Assembly (NCBI RefSeq): GCF_030733845.1
Contig: NZ_CP132311.1
Location: 3,167,501-3,231,500 of the forward strand
Length of the DNA: 64,000 nucleotides
Source of the DNA: Shinella zoogloeoides
GTDB taxonomy: Bacteria > Pseudomonadota > Alphaproteobacteria > Rhizobiales > Rhizobiaceae
Reading direction: 5' to 3'
This document shows positions 10,163 through 19,668 of this stretch, in pieces. The position numbers and the translations under genes are program-made. The notes under the pieces were generated by a model. That model searched no databases, was not told the origin of the DNA, and saw nothing but the letters and a program-made list of their open reading frames with translations. Numbering within the stretch: the stretch's first letter is position 1; every line of letters starts with the position of its first letter.

Positions 10163-11884
10163 TTACTTCTGCCAGCTCTTGACCAGCTCGTCATAGTTGA
10201 CGGTAAGCGGCTTTTCCTTCTCGTTCTCGATCTTGAGCTGCGGAGCGAGGTTGCCCTTCTCGACGGCATCCTTGTTCCAGTATTCAAGATCGTGCTCTTC
10301 GGCGAGCTTCGGCCCCATGTCGCCCATGACGCCGGCGCGTTCCAGGCGTTCCAGAACCTTTTCCTGCTCGGCGCAGAGCGAGTCCATGGCTTCCTGCGCG
10401 GACTTGGCGCCCGACGAGGCATCGCCGATGGCCTGCCACCAGAGCTGAGCCAGCTTCGGATAGTCCGGGATGTTCGTACCGGTCGGCGACCACTGGACGC
10501 GGGCCGGCGAACGGTAGAACTCGATGAGGCCGCCAAGCTTCGGAGCGCGCTCCGTGAAGGACTGGTGGGCGATCGAGGACTCGCGGATGAGCGTCAGGCC
10601 GACATGGCTCTTCTTGACGTCGACCGTCTTGGAGACGACGAACTGCGCGTAGAGCCATGCGGCCTTGGCGCGATCGTCAGGCGTGGACTTCAAGAGCGTC
10701 CAGGAACCCACGTCCTGGTAGCCGAGCTTCATGCCGTCCTTCCAGTAGACGCCATGCGGCGACGGCGCGAAACGCCATTTCGGCGTGCCGTCCTCGTTGA
10801 CGACAGGCAGGCCGGGCTTCACGAAGTCGGCGGTGAACGCCGTATAGGTGAACATCTGCTGGGCGACTTCGCCCTGCGAGGGAACCGGGCCGGATTCGGA
10901 GAAGGTCATGCCCTGGGCGGCGGCCGGCGCGTAGGCCTTCAGCCACTGCAGGTACTTCTCGATCGAGTAGACCGCAGCCGGGCCGTTCGTGTCGCCGCCG
11001 CGGGCGACGCACGAGCCGACCGGACGGGAATTCTCGTCGACCTTGATGCCCCATTCGTCAACCGGCTTGCCGTTCGGAATGCCCTTGTCGCCGTTGCCTG
11101 CCATCGAGAGCCAGGCGTCGGTGAAGCGCCAGCCGAGCGACGGGTCCTTCTTGCCGTAGTCCATGTGGCCATAGACCTTCTTGCCGTCGATCTCGCGGCC
11201 GGTGAAGAATTCGGCAATATCCTCGTAAGCGGACCAGTTGACGGGAACGCCGAGGTCGTAGCCGTACTTCGCCTTGAAGTCCGCCTTGTTCTTCTCGTCG
11301 TTGAACCAGTCGTAGCGGAACCAGTAGAGGTTCGCGAACTGCTGGTCGGGCAGCTGGTAGAGCTTGCCGTCCGGCGCGGTCGTGAAGGACTTGCCGATGA
11401 AGTCGTCGAGGTCGAGACCCGGATTGGTGACGTCCTTGCCTTCATTGGCCATGAAGTCGGTCAGCGAGCGGGCCTGCTGGTAGCGCCAGTGCGTGCCGAT
11501 GAGGTCCGAGTCGTTGACATAGGCGTCATAGATGTTCTCGCCCGACTGCATCTGCGTCTGGAGCTTCTCGATGACGTCGCCTTCGCCGATCAGGTCATGC
11601 GTGATCTTGATGCCGGTGATGGCGGTGAAAGCCGGTGCCAGAACCTTGGATTCGTATTCATGCGTGGTGATCGTTTCGGAGACGACCTTGATTTCCATGC
11701 CGGCGAACGGCTTGGCGGCATCGATGAACCACTGCATTTCCGCTTCCTGTCCGGCGCGGTCGAGCGTGGACATGTCGCCGATTTCCGCATCCAGGAACTT
11801 CTTGGCAGCATCCATGTCCGCAAATGCGGAACCGGTAAACGCCAGCAGCATGGCCGCCGTCGTCGTCAGAAGTTGCTTTCGCAT
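10163..11884 (-). CDS. glpV: Glycerol ABC transporter, substrate-binding protein GlpV
   Basis: A 573-residue periplasmic binding protein. The signal peptide is MRKQLLTTTAAMLLAFTGSA, cleaved after about residue 22. A type I extracellular solute-binding fold follows, with family-typical segments such as YQLPDQQFANLYWFRYDWF. The start at 11884 is set by GGGAGG 6-7 nt upstream and by the signal peptide; the frame happens to stay open further upstream into glpU. It is the last gene of an operon matching the characterised Rhizobium leguminosarum glycerol transporter locus, where GlpV captures glycerol and delivers it to GlpP/GlpQ. The order and family membership are seen; the substrate is inferred from the glpR-glpD neighbours. 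Confidence 0.92.
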   Translation of the reverse strand: MRKQLLTTTAAMLLAFTGSAFADMDAAKKFLDAEIGDMSTLDRAGQEAEMQWFIDAAKPFAGMEIKVVSETITTHEYESKVLAPAFTAITGIKITHDLIGEGDVIEKLQTQMQSGENIYDAYVNDSDLIGTHWRYQQARSLTDFMANEGKDVTNPGLDLDDFIGKSFTTAPDGKLYQLPDQQFANLYWFRYDWFNDEKNKADFKAKYGYDLGVPVNWSAYEDIAEFFTGREIDGKKVYGHMDYGKKDPSLGWRFTDAWLSMAGNGDKGIPNGKPVDEWGIKVDENSRPVGSCVARGGDTNGPAAVYSIEKYLQWLKAYAPAAAQGMTFSESGPVPSQGEVAQQMFTYTAFTADFVKPGLPVVNEDGTPKWRFAPSPHGVYWKDGMKLGYQDVGSWTLLKSTPDDRAKAAWLYAQFVVSKTVDVKKSHVGLTLIRESSIAHQSFTERAPKLGGLIEFYRSPARVQWSPTGTNIPDYPKLAQLWWQAIGDASSGAKSAQEAMDSLCAEQEKVLERLERAGVMGDMGPKLAEEHDLEYWNKDAVEKGNLAPQLKIENEKEKPLTVNYDELVKSWQK

Positions 11885-11958
11885 TTTGATCCTCCCTTGG
11901 GGTTTTGCGATTGCAAGTGAGAAGGCCCCTGTTCTCCCCGGAGCCCCCATTCGATTGC

Positions 11959-12378
11959 CTAGACGAAGCGGAAAACGCCAACGGCGTAGACCACGGACAA
12001 GGCAAGAGCCCACCACAGGTTGGGGCCGACGAGCCCCAGCCATGCGAGATGAATGAACGCCGAGCCGAGCAGCGACACGAACAGCCGGTCGCCGCGGGTC
12101 GTCTCGAAGCGCAGGATGCCGACGCGCGGGGAACCGCCCGGACGGGCATATTCCCAGACCGCCATCAGCGCGATCAGGAAAAAGATCGTCAGGAAGAACA
12201 TGGCCGTCGGGAACGACCAGGCCATCCAGCCGCCCGGAACGAGCGGGGCGAACCAATCGCGCGCGCCGTCCTTGAGCGGAAGCGCCATGACGATCAGCCC
12301 GGCGGCGACGGCATAGACGACGACCACGCCGGCAAGCGCCACGGGCCAGCTTTTGTTTCGGTTGGCGACGGCAGCCAT
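11959..12378 (-). CDS. glpU: Small membrane protein GlpU (DUF2160)
   Basis: A 139-residue integral membrane protein with about four hydrophobic helices (roughly 10-32, 50-72, 94-112 and 115-135). It belongs to DUF2160, found almost exclusively between permease and binding-protein genes of glycerol-type ABC operons. Its role is unknown: it might be an accessory subunit or help glycerol pass the membrane. Its ATG shares one base with the TGA of glpQ (TGATG), which implies coupled translation. The gap to glpV is 74 nt. Confidence 0.9.
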   Translation of the reverse strand: MAAVANRNKSWPVALAGVVVVYAVAAGLIVMALPLKDGARDWFAPLVPGGWMAWSFPTAMFFLTIFFLIALMAVWEYARPGGSPRVGILRFETTRGDRLFVSLLGSAFIHLAWLGLVGPNLWWALALSVVYAVGVFRFV

Positions 12379-13259
12379 CAGACCCTCCCCAGGGCAAAGC
12401 CCTTGGCGATGTAGTTACGGACGAAGTAGATCACGAGCGCGCCGGGAATGATGGTCAGCACCCCGGCGGCGGCAAGCACGCCCCAGTCCATGCCCGATGC
12501 GGAAACCGTGCGCGTCATCGTGGCGGCGATCGGCTTGGCGTCCGTCGTCGTCAGCGTGCGGGCGATCAGCAGTTCGACCCAGGAGAACATGAAGCAGAAG
12601 AAGGCGGCGACACCGATGCCCGAGGCGATCAGCGGCACGAAGATCTTGGCGAAGAATTTCGGGAACGAGTAGCCGTCGATATAGGCGGTCTCGTCGATCT
12701 CCTTCGGCACGCCCGACATGAAGCCTTCGAGGATCCAGACGGCGAGCGGCACGTTGAACAGGCAGTGGGCGATCGCCACCGCAATATGCGTGTCGATCAG
12801 GCCGAAGGCCGAATAGAGCTGGAAGAACGGCAGCGCGAAAACGGCCGGCGGCGCCATGCGGTTGGTGAGCAGCCAGAAGAACAGGTGCTTGTCGCCGAGG
12901 AAGCGGTAGCGCGAGAAGGCGTAGGCCGCCGGCAGCGCCACGGAAACCGAGAGCAGCGTGTTCAGCACCACGTAGATGATCGAGTTGATGTAACCGCGAT
13001 ACCACGCCGGATCGGTGAAGATCACCGTGTAGTTGCGCAGCGTCGGCGATTGCGGCCACAGCGAAAAGGCGCCGGTGATTTCCGCGTTCGTCTTGAAGCT
13101 CATGTTGACGAGCCAGTAGATCGGCAGCATCAGGAAGAGGATGTAGAGCGCGGGCACGAGCCAGGAGAGGCTGCGTTTGCTGCCGGCCCCGGCTTTCGTG
13201 CCGGCATGGCTCGAAACGGCTGCCGAAACCGGATTTGCGGTGCTTGCGTGCGAAGTCAT
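12378..13259 (-). CDS. glpQ: Glycerol ABC transporter permease GlpQ
   Basis: A 293-residue inner-membrane permease of the MalG/UgpE type with six predicted membrane helices. The EAA loop that docks on the ATPase is visible as PKEIDETAYIDGYSFPKFF. The N-terminus carries about 30 extra Ser/Ala/Gly-rich residues before the first helix (LSWLVPALYILFLMLPIYW). The start at 13259 follows GGGAGG closely; the frame remains open upstream but that part overlaps glpP and has no family similarity. It forms the translocation channel with GlpP. The end overlaps glpU by one base. Confidence 0.93.
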   Translation of the reverse strand: MTSHASTANPVSAAVSSHAGTKAGAGSKRSLSWLVPALYILFLMLPIYWLVNMSFKTNAEITGAFSLWPQSPTLRNYTVIFTDPAWYRGYINSIIYVVLNTLLSVSVALPAAYAFSRYRFLGDKHLFFWLLTNRMAPPAVFALPFFQLYSAFGLIDTHIAVAIAHCLFNVPLAVWILEGFMSGVPKEIDETAYIDGYSFPKFFAKIFVPLIASGIGVAAFFCFMFSWVELLIARTLTTTDAKPIAATMTRTVSASGMDWGVLAAAGVLTIIPGALVIYFVRNYIAKGFALGRV

Positions 13260-13270
13260 GGTTTCCTCCC

Positions 13271-14137
<867 letters not shown>

Positions 14138-14139
14138 CG

Positions 14140-15210
14140 TCAGCCCTCCCTGCCGACACGCCAGCTGTCGGCGTAGATGTTGATGGCGGTGGGATCGAAG
14201 GTCACGCGCGCATCGGCCGGGATCTCCCCGTCCTCCGGCACGACGATGGCGATCGGCTTGCCGGCGAATTCGGCGCGCACGATCTTCTGCCGGCCGATAT
14301 CCTCGACCTTGCTGATCGAGACGGGCATGCCCTCGCGCGACAGCGTGATGAATTCCGGGCGGATGCCGAGCTCGGTTCTGGCGCCGATGGCGATCTGAGG
14401 CTTGTAGTCGAGCGTCAGCGTCTCTTCGCCGACCTTGATGCTGCTGCCATCGATGGCGGCGGGCAGCACGTTCATGCCGGGCGAGCCGATGAAATAGCCG
14501 ACGAAGGTGTGGCTCGGCTTCTCGAAGAGTTCGGCCGGCGTGCCGATCTGCACGATCTGGCCGTCATACATGACGACGACCTTGTCGGCAAAGGTCAGCG
14601 CCTCGGTCTGGTCGTGCGTGACATAGACCATGGTGAAGCCGAACTGGCGGTGCAGCTTCTTGAGCTGCGAGCGCAGCACCCATTTCATGTGCGGGTCGAT
14701 GACGGTCAGCGGCTCGTCGAAGAGGATCGCGTTGACGTCGTTGCGCACGAGGCCGCGGCCGAGCGAGATCTTCTGCTTCTGGTCGGCGGTGAGGCCGCGC
14801 GCGGTCTTCTTCGCCCAGTCCGAAAGGTCGATCATCTCGAGGATATCACGCACGCGCCGGTCGACTTCGGGCTCGGCGACGCTACGGTTGCGCAGCGGGA
14901 AGGCGAGATTGTCGTAGACCGTCATCGTGTCGTAGATGACCGGGAACTGGAAGACCTGCGCGATGTTGCGCTGCTGCGTCGGCAGGTTCGTCACGTCGTT
15001 GCCGTCGAACAGGATGCGGCCTTCGGACGGCTGCAGCAGGCCCGAGATGATGTTGAGCAGCGTGGTCTTGCCGCAGCCCGAGGGGCCGAGCAGCGCATAG
15101 GCGCCGCCGTCGTTCCACTCGTGGTGGACTTCCTTCAGGGAATAGTCCGCTTCCGATTTCGGCTTTTCGCCGTAGGCGTGGCGGATGTGGTCGAGGGTGA
15201 TGCGTGCCAT
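14140..15210 (-). CDS. glpT: Glycerol ABC transporter ATPase GlpT (degenerate signature motif)
   Basis: A 356-residue MalK-type ATPase with a C-terminal TOBE/OB regulatory region (about 240-356). Walker A is GPSGCGKTT (42-50), the Q-loop Gln is residue 88, Walker B with the catalytic Glu is AILFDE (161-166) and the H-loop is VTHD (His199). The ABC signature, normally LSGGQ, reads LTADQ (140-144). It is one of two different ATPases that presumably form a heterodimer under GlpP/GlpQ. Note that this GlpT is an ATPase, unlike the glycerol-3-phosphate antiporter of the same name in E. coli. The start at 15210 (MARITLDHIRHAYG) has GGAGGAG upstream; the longer frame overlaps glpS and is rejected. 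Confidence 0.93.
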   Translation of the reverse strand: MARITLDHIRHAYGEKPKSEADYSLKEVHHEWNDGGAYALLGPSGCGKTTLLNIISGLLQPSEGRILFDGNDVTNLPTQQRNIAQVFQFPVIYDTMTVYDNLAFPLRNRSVAEPEVDRRVRDILEMIDLSDWAKKTARGLTADQKQKISLGRGLVRNDVNAILFDEPLTVIDPHMKWVLRSQLKKLHRQFGFTMVYVTHDQTEALTFADKVVVMYDGQIVQIGTPAELFEKPSHTFVGYFIGSPGMNVLPAAIDGSSIKVGEETLTLDYKPQIAIGARTELGIRPEFITLSREGMPVSISKVEDIGRQKIVRAEFAGKPIAIVVPEDGEIPADARVTFDPTAINIYADSWRVGREG

Positions 15211-15220
15211 GGTCTCCTCC

Positions 15221-16303
15221 TCAGGCCGCCGCGGCGGCCGGCGCGGCGATCGCCTTGCCATCCGTGCCGAACGCCATCAGGTGGCGTATGTCGACATGGA
15301 CGGGGATGACCGCGTCCGGCTCGATGTCGTGGATGCCCGGCGAGAGCATGACCCAGCGGGCGCCCTCGAATTCGATGTGGATGAAGCTTTCCGAACCGGC
15401 GATTTCCGAAATCGCCGTGCGCGCCTCAAGGCTCGCCGAGGCCGCGGTCTGGCTGGCGAGGGAAAGATGATGCGGGTGGAAGGCGATGGTGCAGGGACCG
15501 TCCGGCACGCCGGCAAGATGCGCCGGCACCGGCAGCAAGGGCTTGCCGCCGATCTCGAACCGGCCACCCGTCTTGGCGACCTGCATCGTGTTCAGCGGCG
15601 GGTCGGCGAAGGTGCGCGCCGTCAGAAGGTCGTTCGGGCGGCGGTAGACGTCGATCGTGCGGCCGAACTGGGTGATACGGCCCTGCGACAGCGTCGCCGT
15701 ATTGCCGCCCAGAAGCAGCGCCTCGGAGGGTTCCGTCGTCGCGTAGACGAAGATTGCGCCTGAGGCGGCGAATATCTTCGGCAGTTCGAGGCGCAGCTCC
15801 TCGCGCAGCTTGTAGTCGAGATTGGCGAGCGGCTCGTCGAGCAGCACGAGGCTGGCATTCTTCACGATGGCGCGGGCAAGCGCCGTGCGCTGCTGCTGGC
15901 CGCCGGAAAGGTTGAGCGGCGTGCGGTCGAGATAGGGCGTCAGCTTCAGGAGGTCGGCCGCCTTGCGCACTTCGCGGTCGATGGTCGCGCTGTCGGCGCC
16001 CTTGATGCGCATCGGCGAGGCGATGTTCTCGTAAACCGTCAGCGCCGGATAGTTGATGAACTGCTGGTAGACCATGGCGACGCCGCGATCCTGCACGCGA
16101 ACGCCCGTCACGTCCTTGCCGTCGAACCAGACGGAGCCCGAAGTCGGCTTGTCGAGGCCGGCCATCAGCCGCATCAGCGAGGTCTTGCCCGACAGCGTCG
16201 GGCCGAGCAGCACGTTGAGCGAGCCGCGCTCGAGCACGAGGTTGGTCGGGTGGATATGCGTTTCCGCCCCCGCCGCCTTCGCGATGTTTCTGAGTTCAAG
16301 CAT
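15221..16303 (-). CDS. glpS: Glycerol ABC transporter ATPase GlpS (missing H-loop histidine)
   Basis: A 360-residue MalK-like ATPase. Walker A is GPTLSGKT (34-41), the Q-loop is at Gln80, the signature LSGGQ (132-136) is canonical, and Walker B is LVLLDE (152-157). The switch segment that should read VTHD is ATTE, so the H-loop histidine is replaced by Thr190. The C-terminal 130 residues form a TOBE-like domain ending in an Ala-rich tail. With GlpT it would build one canonical ATP site (GlpT Walker A plus GlpS signature) and one degenerate site. The ATG is followed by the family-typical MLELRNIAK, and the gene lies 41 nt after glpD. Confidence 0.93.
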   Translation of the reverse strand: MLELRNIAKAAGAETHIHPTNLVLERGSLNVLLGPTLSGKTSLMRLMAGLDKPTSGSVWFDGKDVTGVRVQDRGVAMVYQQFINYPALTVYENIASPMRIKGADSATIDREVRKAADLLKLTPYLDRTPLNLSGGQQQRTALARAIVKNASLVLLDEPLANLDYKLREELRLELPKIFAASGAIFVYATTEPSEALLLGGNTATLSQGRITQFGRTIDVYRRPNDLLTARTFADPPLNTMQVAKTGGRFEIGGKPLLPVPAHLAGVPDGPCTIAFHPHHLSLASQTAASASLEARTAISEIAGSESFIHIEFEGARWVMLSPGIHDIEPDAVIPVHVDIRHLMAFGTDGKAIAAPAAAAA

Positions 16304-16344
16304 TCCTATCTCCGTCGTTCCTCCCAGCCACCGGATCAGGTGTG

Positions 16345-17883
16345 CTAGTGGGGCGCCGCCTTTGCTGCCGCCATGTAGTCTTCCAGCGCGGCCGCTTCAG
16401 CCGCCGTCAGGTGCAATCCTCGTTTGGTCCGCCGCCACAGCACGTCCTCGGCATGCCGGGCCCATTCTTCCTTCATCAGCCAGCGCACTTCGCGCTCGTA
16501 GAGATCGCTGCCGAAATGCCGGCCGAGATCGGCGACCGTCTTCGCCCCCTCCAACATCGCCGCCGCCCGCGTGCCGTAGAGCCGAACGAGCCGGCGGGCG
16601 TGGGCGGGCGTCAGGAACGCAAAGCGCAGGGCCAGTCCCTTCACCTCGGCGTCGAAGCCGTCCACCTTGAAATCGCCGCCCGGCAGACGCGAGCCGGCCG
16701 TCCAGCGGTCGCCCTTTGCGCCGATCGTTTCGCCGATCTTCTCCAGCGCCGATTCGGCAAGACGCCGGTAGGTGGTGAGCTTGCCGCCGAAGATGTTGAG
16801 CAGCGGCGCCTGGCCATTGCCGCCCTCGACCTTCAGCACGTAGTCGCGTGTCGCTTCCTGCGCCTTGCTGGCGCCGTCGTCGAAGAGCGGGCGCACGCCG
16901 GAATAGGTCCAGACAATGTCCTCGCGCGTCACCGGCTCGGCAAAATATTCGCTGGCCGAGGCGCAGAGATAATCGATTTCCGCGTCGCCGATGCGGGCGT
17001 CGCGGGGGTCGCCCTGATAGTCGCGGTCGGTCGTGCCGATCAGCGTGAATTCTTCCTGGTACGGAATGGCGAACATGATACGCCCGTCCGGGTTCTGGAA
17101 GAAGTAGGCGCGCGGATCGGAGAACTTCTTCTTCACGACGATATGGCTGCCCTGCACGAGGCGGACATTGTGCACGTCGTTGCGGCCGAAAGCCGTGGAA
17201 AGAACCTTGTCCACCCAGGGGCCGGCCGCGTTCACCAGCATGCGGGCGCGAACCGTCTCGCGGGCCCCCGTATCAACATTCTCCGTCTCGACGTTCCAGT
17301 GGCCGTTCTCGCGCCGCGCGGTGACGACCCGGGTAGCCGTGCGGATATCCGCGCCGCGGTCGGCGGCATCGCGGGCGTTGAGCACGACAAGGCGCGCATC
17401 GTCCACCCAGCCGTCGGAATATTCGAAAGCCTTGCGGAAGAGCTTCTTCAGTGGCCGGCCGGCGGGATCCTTCGCAAGGTCGAGCGTCGCGGTCGCCGGC
17501 AGCAGCTTGCGGCCGCCGATATAGTCATAGAGGAAAAGGCCGAGGCGGATGAGCCAGGCCGGACGCGGACCACCCTTCTGGAAGGGCAGGACGAAGCGCA
17601 TCGGCCAGATGACGTGCGGCGCCATCGCCCAGAGCACTTCGCGCTCCATCAGCGCCTCACGCACCAGACGGAATTCGTAGTGCTCCAGATAGCGCAGGCC
17701 ACCATGGATGAGCTTGGTAGAGGCCGAGGACGTGCCCGATGCGAAATCCTTCATCTCGGCCAGCACGACCGAATAGCCGCGGCCGGCCGCATCGCGCGCG
17801 ATGCCGCAGCCGTTGATGCCGCCACCGATGACGAAAATATCGCGGATCACGTCGCCGTCCAAGTTCCCCTCCCCATTTCGCAT
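16345..17883 (-). CDS. glpD: Aerobic glycerol-3-phosphate dehydrogenase
   Basis: A 512-residue FAD enzyme of the DAO/GlpD family. The N-terminal dinucleotide-binding motif is VIGGGINGCGIARDAAGRG (about 17-35), followed by the typical SSASTKLIHGGLRYLE segment; the C-terminal DAO_C domain is complete. It oxidises sn-glycerol-3-phosphate to dihydroxyacetone phosphate at the inner membrane and feeds electrons to quinone. No glycerol kinase gene is in the window, so phosphorylation must be encoded elsewhere. It lies between glpR (93-nt gap with operator-like repeats) and glpS, and is probably co-transcribed with the transporter. Confidence 0.96.
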   Translation of the reverse strand: MRNGEGNLDGDVIRDIFVIGGGINGCGIARDAAGRGYSVVLAEMKDFASGTSSASTKLIHGGLRYLEHYEFRLVREALMEREVLWAMAPHVIWPMRFVLPFQKGGPRPAWLIRLGLFLYDYIGGRKLLPATATLDLAKDPAGRPLKKLFRKAFEYSDGWVDDARLVVLNARDAADRGADIRTATRVVTARRENGHWNVETENVDTGARETVRARMLVNAAGPWVDKVLSTAFGRNDVHNVRLVQGSHIVVKKKFSDPRAYFFQNPDGRIMFAIPYQEEFTLIGTTDRDYQGDPRDARIGDAEIDYLCASASEYFAEPVTREDIVWTYSGVRPLFDDGASKAQEATRDYVLKVEGGNGQAPLLNIFGGKLTTYRRLAESALEKIGETIGAKGDRWTAGSRLPGGDFKVDGFDAEVKGLALRFAFLTPAHARRLVRLYGTRAAAMLEGAKTVADLGRHFGSDLYEREVRWLMKEEWARHAEDVLWRRTKRGLHLTAAEAAALEDYMAAAKAAPH

Positions 17884-17900
17884 CGCACAAATTTGCGCAG

Positions 17901-17951
17901 TTGCGAAAGCAGTGGGAGTTAAAACGAAAAGATTCCGAATGTCAAACGAAT
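17901..17951. promoter_or_regulatory. Operator-like AACGAAA repeats upstream of glpD
   Basis: Three related half-sites lie in the glpR-glpD gap: TTGCGAAAGC (17901-17910), AAAACGAAAA (17921-17930) and CAAACGAAT (17943-17951), spaced about two helical turns apart. They share the AAACGAAA core with the perfect inverted repeat upstream of glpR. Binding by GlpR is inferred. Confidence 0.5.
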
Positions 17952-17976
17952 GTCGATAGAAATCCCGTTTCCGGTA

Positions 17977-18747
17977 TCAGGCTTGCGGATTGGTCTCGAT
18001 GAGCCGTACGTCATGCTCCTGGCAAATGGCGCGAATCCCCTCGAAAGGACAGTTGTCGGTGATGAACGTATGGACCTGCGAAAGGTGACCGATGCGCACC
18101 GGCGCCGTCCTTTCGAATTTCGTCGAATCCGAAACCAGAATGACATGTCGCGCATTCGCGATGATCGCCTGCGCCACCTTCACTTCGCGATAGTCAAAGT
18201 CGAGCAGCGCGCCGTCCTCGTCGATGGCCGAAACGCCGATCACCGCATAATCCACCTTGAACTGGCGGATGAAATCGACCGCCGCTTCCCCGACGATGCC
18301 GCCGTCCGCCCCGCGCACGACCCCGCCGGCGATCACCACCTCGATCGAGGGATAGACGCGCAAACGGTTGGCGACATTGATGTTATTGGTGATGACCATC
18401 AGCTCTTTATGCTCGAGCAGCGCCTCGCCGACGGCTTCCGTCGTCGTGCCGATATTGATGAAGAGCGAGGAATTGTCGGGGATCATGCTCGCCGCGGCAC
18501 GCCCGATCGCCTGCTTTTCCGGCGCGGCGATGGAGCGGCGCGCCTCATACTTCACATTCTCGTTGCCGCTCGGAAACAGCGCGCCGCCATGGATGCGCGT
18601 CAGCGCCTTGCTGTCGCAGAGATCGTTGAGGTCCTTGCGGATGGTTTGCGGCGTCACGGAGAAGCGCGCCGCAAGGTCTTCCACGAGCACACGGCCCTCG
18701 GTTTTGGCGAGATCCATGATCTCCGCCTGGCGACCCGTCAGAAACAT
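17977..18747 (-). CDS. glpR: DeoR-family glycerol regulator GlpR
   Basis: A 256-residue DeoR-family repressor. The N-terminal winged helix-turn-helix (about 1-60; RFSVTPQTIRKDLNDL recognition region) is followed by the sugar-phosphate-binding DeoRC domain (about 75-235; NIGTTTEAVGEAL loop). By analogy with GlpR it would bind glycerol-3-phosphate and release its operator. The ATG at 18747 (MFLTGRQ) with GGAGGAG 4 nt upstream is chosen over an in-frame GTG at 18759 that lies on the ribosome site. It heads the glpD-glpSTPQUV gene set, and an 11-bp inverted repeat lies 14 nt before its start. Confidence 0.92.
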   Translation of the reverse strand: MFLTGRQAEIMDLAKTEGRVLVEDLAARFSVTPQTIRKDLNDLCDSKALTRIHGGALFPSGNENVKYEARRSIAAPEKQAIGRAAASMIPDNSSLFINIGTTTEAVGEALLEHKELMVITNNINVANRLRVYPSIEVVIAGGVVRGADGGIVGEAAVDFIRQFKVDYAVIGVSAIDEDGALLDFDYREVKVAQAIIANARHVILVSDSTKFERTAPVRIGHLSQVHTFITDNCPFEGIRAICQEHDVRLIETNPQA

Positions 18748-18760
18748 GTGCTCCTCCACT

Positions 18761-18797
18761 GCTTTCGTTTTCTTTCATCATATGCAAAAACGAAAGC
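18761..18797. promoter_or_regulatory. Candidate GlpR operator (11-bp perfect inverted repeat)
   Basis: GCTTTCGTTTT (18761-18771) and AAAACGAAAGC (18787-18797) form a perfect inverted repeat with a 15-nt spacer, in the divergent region between glpR and the SDR gene. A 10-bp palindrome ATCAATTGAT follows at 18800-18809. Position and symmetry fit autoregulation by a DeoR-family repressor; the core recurs upstream of glpD. Confidence 0.65.
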
Positions 18798-18884
18798 ACA
18801 TCAATTGATCCGTCCTTCCTTCTTGGAGTGCGCCCCACTTTTTGTGATACTGGGCCGACGGCACATGACCGGGGAGGACAGCAG

Positions 18885-19655
18885 ATGTTTCATCCAGCCT
18901 TGTTCAAGGGCGCCAATGTCGTCGTGACCGGCGCGGGGCGCGGCATCGGGCTGGAGATCGCCCGGCAGTTCCTCGATTGCGGCGCGCATGTGCTGCTGCA
19001 CGGCGGCCGCTCCGCGTCCGGCCCTCTGCCCGATTTCCTGGAAAACGCCGTGGCCGACGCCCGCGCCCATATCGTCTATTCGGATTTCCTCGTCGAGGGC
19101 GGCATCGGCACGCTGCTGCAGCGGGTGGACAGCCTCTTCCCGCATATCGACGTGCTGATCAACAATGCCGGCACCATGGTCGGCCGCTTCCCGGCCGCCG
19201 ATCTCACCGACGAGCAATACGAGACCATCGTGCGCCTCAACCAGACCTCCGTCGTCGAGGTGACGCGCGCGCTGCTGCGCTCGCTCCGCCGCGCGCAGCA
19301 TGCGGCGATCGTCAACACGGTCTCGATCTCGGCGCTGACCGGCGGCAGCCCCGGCTCTGCGGTCTATTCGGCTACCAAGGCCTTCGTCTCGACCTATTCC
19401 AAGGGGCTTGCCCGCGAGCTTGCGCCGGAGGGCATTCGCGTCAACTGCGTGTCGCCGGGCACGATCACCACGGATTTCCATTCGCGCTACTCGACCGCCG
19501 ACAAGCTGGAAGCGACGCGCAAGACCATTCCGATGCAGCGCCTCGGCACGGCGGAGGACTGCGCCCCCGCCTATCTCTTCCTCGCCTCGAACACACTCTC
19601 CGGCTACATTACCGGCCAGGTGCTGGAGGTGAACGGCGGCCAGCTCATCTGCTGA
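18885..19655 (+). CDS. SDR-family NAD(P)-dependent oxidoreductase
   Basis: A 256-residue classical short-chain dehydrogenase. The cofactor motif TGAGRGIG is near residues 15-22, NNAG near 92, the catalytic Ser is in NTVSISALTG and the catalytic pair is YSATK. The C-terminal SGYITGQVLEVNGG is typical of FabG-like members. The substrate cannot be predicted. The ATG at 18885 has GGGGAGG 7 nt upstream. The gene is divergent from glpR and shares its intergenic region, so it could be controlled by the same operator. It converges on acuI with only 13 nt between. Confidence 0.9.
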   Translation: MFHPALFKGANVVVTGAGRGIGLEIARQFLDCGAHVLLHGGRSASGPLPDFLENAVADARAHIVYSDFLVEGGIGTLLQRVDSLFPHIDVLINNAGTMVGRFPAADLTDEQYETIVRLNQTSVVEVTRALLRSLRRAQHAAIVNTVSISALTGGSPGSAVYSATKAFVSTYSKGLARELAPEGIRVNCVSPGTITTDFHSRYSTADKLEATRKTIPMQRLGTAEDCAPAYLFLASNTLSGYITGQVLEVNGGQLIC

Positions 19656-19668
19656 CCGCCTCTTCGTC

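Noticed and set aside
11885..12397. Apparent N-terminal extension of the glycerol binding protein to a 744-residue protein
   Set aside because: The extension reads out of frame through glpU, and a signal peptide plus ribosome site define the start at 11884.
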